Below are positions 63,390 to 64,000 of a DNA stretch of 64,000 nucleotides, one piece after another. Every line of letters starts with the position of its first letter. The first letter of the stretch is position 1. The DNA is taken from NCBI RefSeq assembly GCF_010727475.1, contig NZ_AP022567.1:2418001-2482000 (forward strand). The letters run 5' to 3'. The notes under the pieces were generated by a model. It was not told where the DNA came from and did no database searches. It saw only the letters and a list, made by a program, of their open reading frames with translations. A program made the position numbers and the translations under genes. The stretch is from Mycolicibacterium mageritense (GTDB lineage: Bacteria > Actinomycetota > Actinomycetes > Mycobacteriales > Mycobacteriaceae).

Positions 63390-63487
63390 CCCCAGCGGGG
63401 ACGATAATAAATTCATCTTACGTTCCGAGCTTTACCTGTTTAGCAACGTCGGCCCCGCCCAATCACACCGTTGTGATTCATCCCCAT

Positions 63488-63509
63488 TGTGGATAGCACC
63501 TGTGGATAA
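63488..63509. promoter_or_regulatory. Two DnaA-box-like sites upstream of the PH-domain gene
   Basis: TGTGGATAA at 63501-63509 is the reverse complement of the perfect DnaA box TTATCCACA. TGTGGATAG at 63488-63496 differs by one base. The pair has a 13-bp period and lies 36-57 bp upstream of the GTG. By synteny, oriC should be just beyond the right edge of the window. Confidence 0.6.
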
Positions 63510-63544
63510 CTTCATTAGCAGCGGTAAGAGGGTGTGAATACTCC

Positions 63545-63952
63545 GTGCAGCAAACACAATGGAGTCCCCCGACCTTCGGAATCGCAGCTTGCGGCATAGC
63601 CGGACTTATGATGGCTATCGCGGCTGTGACCGTGATCACAGACCCTCCGGGACGTGTTCTTGCCAGCATTGCCGCGGTGGGATTGCTCACGTTTGCAAGC
63701 TTCTCGTGGCGCGCACGGCCAAAGCTGGCAATCACCGGAGACGGTCTCACCATCGGCGGCTGGGTGCGGCCTCGGGTGATTCGTCGCAATGACATCCGAG
63801 GGATCCGCATCACCGAGTTCCGCAGACTCGCGCGGAAGGTGCGCCTTTTGGAGATCGAAACCGTGGATGACCGGCTCACGGTGTTCAGTCGGTGGGATCT
63901 GGGCACCGACCCGCTGACGGTGCTCGACGCGCTCACCGCGGCCGGGTACTGA
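63545..63952 (+). CDS. PH-domain membrane protein (Rv0010c-like)
   Basis: 135 residues. Two N-terminal membrane helices (FGIAACGIAGLMMAIAAVTV, about 11-30, and VLASIAAVGLLTFASF, about 38-53) precede a bacterial PH-like domain. The PH part contains ITGDGLTIGGWVRPRVIRRN and LEIETVDDRLTVFSRWDLG. The GTG at 63545 fits the family start. It is the orthologue of the small membrane protein next to crgA in M. tuberculosis. The role is unknown; PH-like domains in bacteria may mediate lipid or protein contacts. The downstream hairpin at 63971 would terminate this unit. Confidence 0.85.
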   Translation: MQQTQWSPPTFGIAACGIAGLMMAIAAVTVITDPPGRVLASIAAVGLLTFASFSWRARPKLAITGDGLTIGGWVRPRVIRRNDIRGIRITEFRRLARKVRLLEIETVDDRLTVFSRWDLGTDPLTVLDALTAAGY

Positions 63953-63970
63953 GAAGGCCCCCACACAGAC

Positions 63971-63998
63971 GCGACGCCCCCGTGACCGGGGGCGTCGC
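63971..63998. terminator. Hairpin terminator after the PH-domain gene
   Basis: A perfect 11-bp stem (GCGACGCCCCC with its complement) has a 6-nt loop and begins 18 bp after the stop. By synteny the next gene, ppiA, converges from the right, so it is probably bidirectional. Confidence 0.8.
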
Positions 63999-64000
63999 CT

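Overview
The window comes from a rapidly growing, glycopeptidolipid (GPL)-producing mycobacterium (Mycolicibacterium type). This rests on high GC, GTG/TTG starts, and MmpL/MmpS, Mce, CrgA, FhaA and PknB proteins that are clearly mycobacterial. The right end is the conserved oriC-flanking block (fhaA-fhaB-pstP-rodA-pbpA-pknA-pknB, trpG, DUF881, crgA, PH protein). A complete-looking GPL peptide, sugar and export locus abuts the tRNA-Leu at the edge of that block. In M. smegmatis, as far as I recall, the GPL locus is several hundred kb away, so the placement is notable. The species is not determined; the M. fortuitum/peregrinum group or a relative is a guess.

Left part (1-9.9 kb): a same-strand catabolic-looking cluster. 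It holds the C-terminus of a trimethylamine-dehydrogenase-type flavoprotein, a cupin, an aldehyde dehydrogenase, an NCS1 permease, a GMC alcohol oxidase/dehydrogenase and a YtcJ-type amidohydrolase. Its substrate is unknown. An orphan MceA-like gene and an NDH-2-like flavoprotein then diverge around a perfect 24-bp palindrome.

Middle (9.9-51 kb): the GPL locus. The mbtH-mps1-mps2-gap operon encodes a four-module NRPS. Its domain order and A-domain pocket residues predict acyl-D-Phe-D-(allo)Thr-D-Ala-alaninol, released by a terminal reductase. Next come two glycosyltransferases, an acyltransferase, an NDP-sugar epimerase, several O-methyltransferases, a sugar C-methyltransferase, a sulfotransferase, a second Gap paralogue, rmlA and a haemophore-like secreted protein. 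The block closes with the mmpS4-mmpL4a-mmpL4b export operon. The lipid-side genes that adjoin gap in M. smegmatis (sap, fadE5, pks, papA3, fadD23) are not in the window. The C-methyltransferase and sulfotransferase suggest a GPL with branched-chain sugar and/or sulfate decoration.

Right part (51.5-64 kb): tRNA-Leu(CAG) with a strong hairpin terminator, then the signalling, cell-elongation and division operon. It has ATGA-type overlaps throughout and an unusual 26-bp tandem duplication at the fhaB/pstP junction, with a third partial copy inside pknA.
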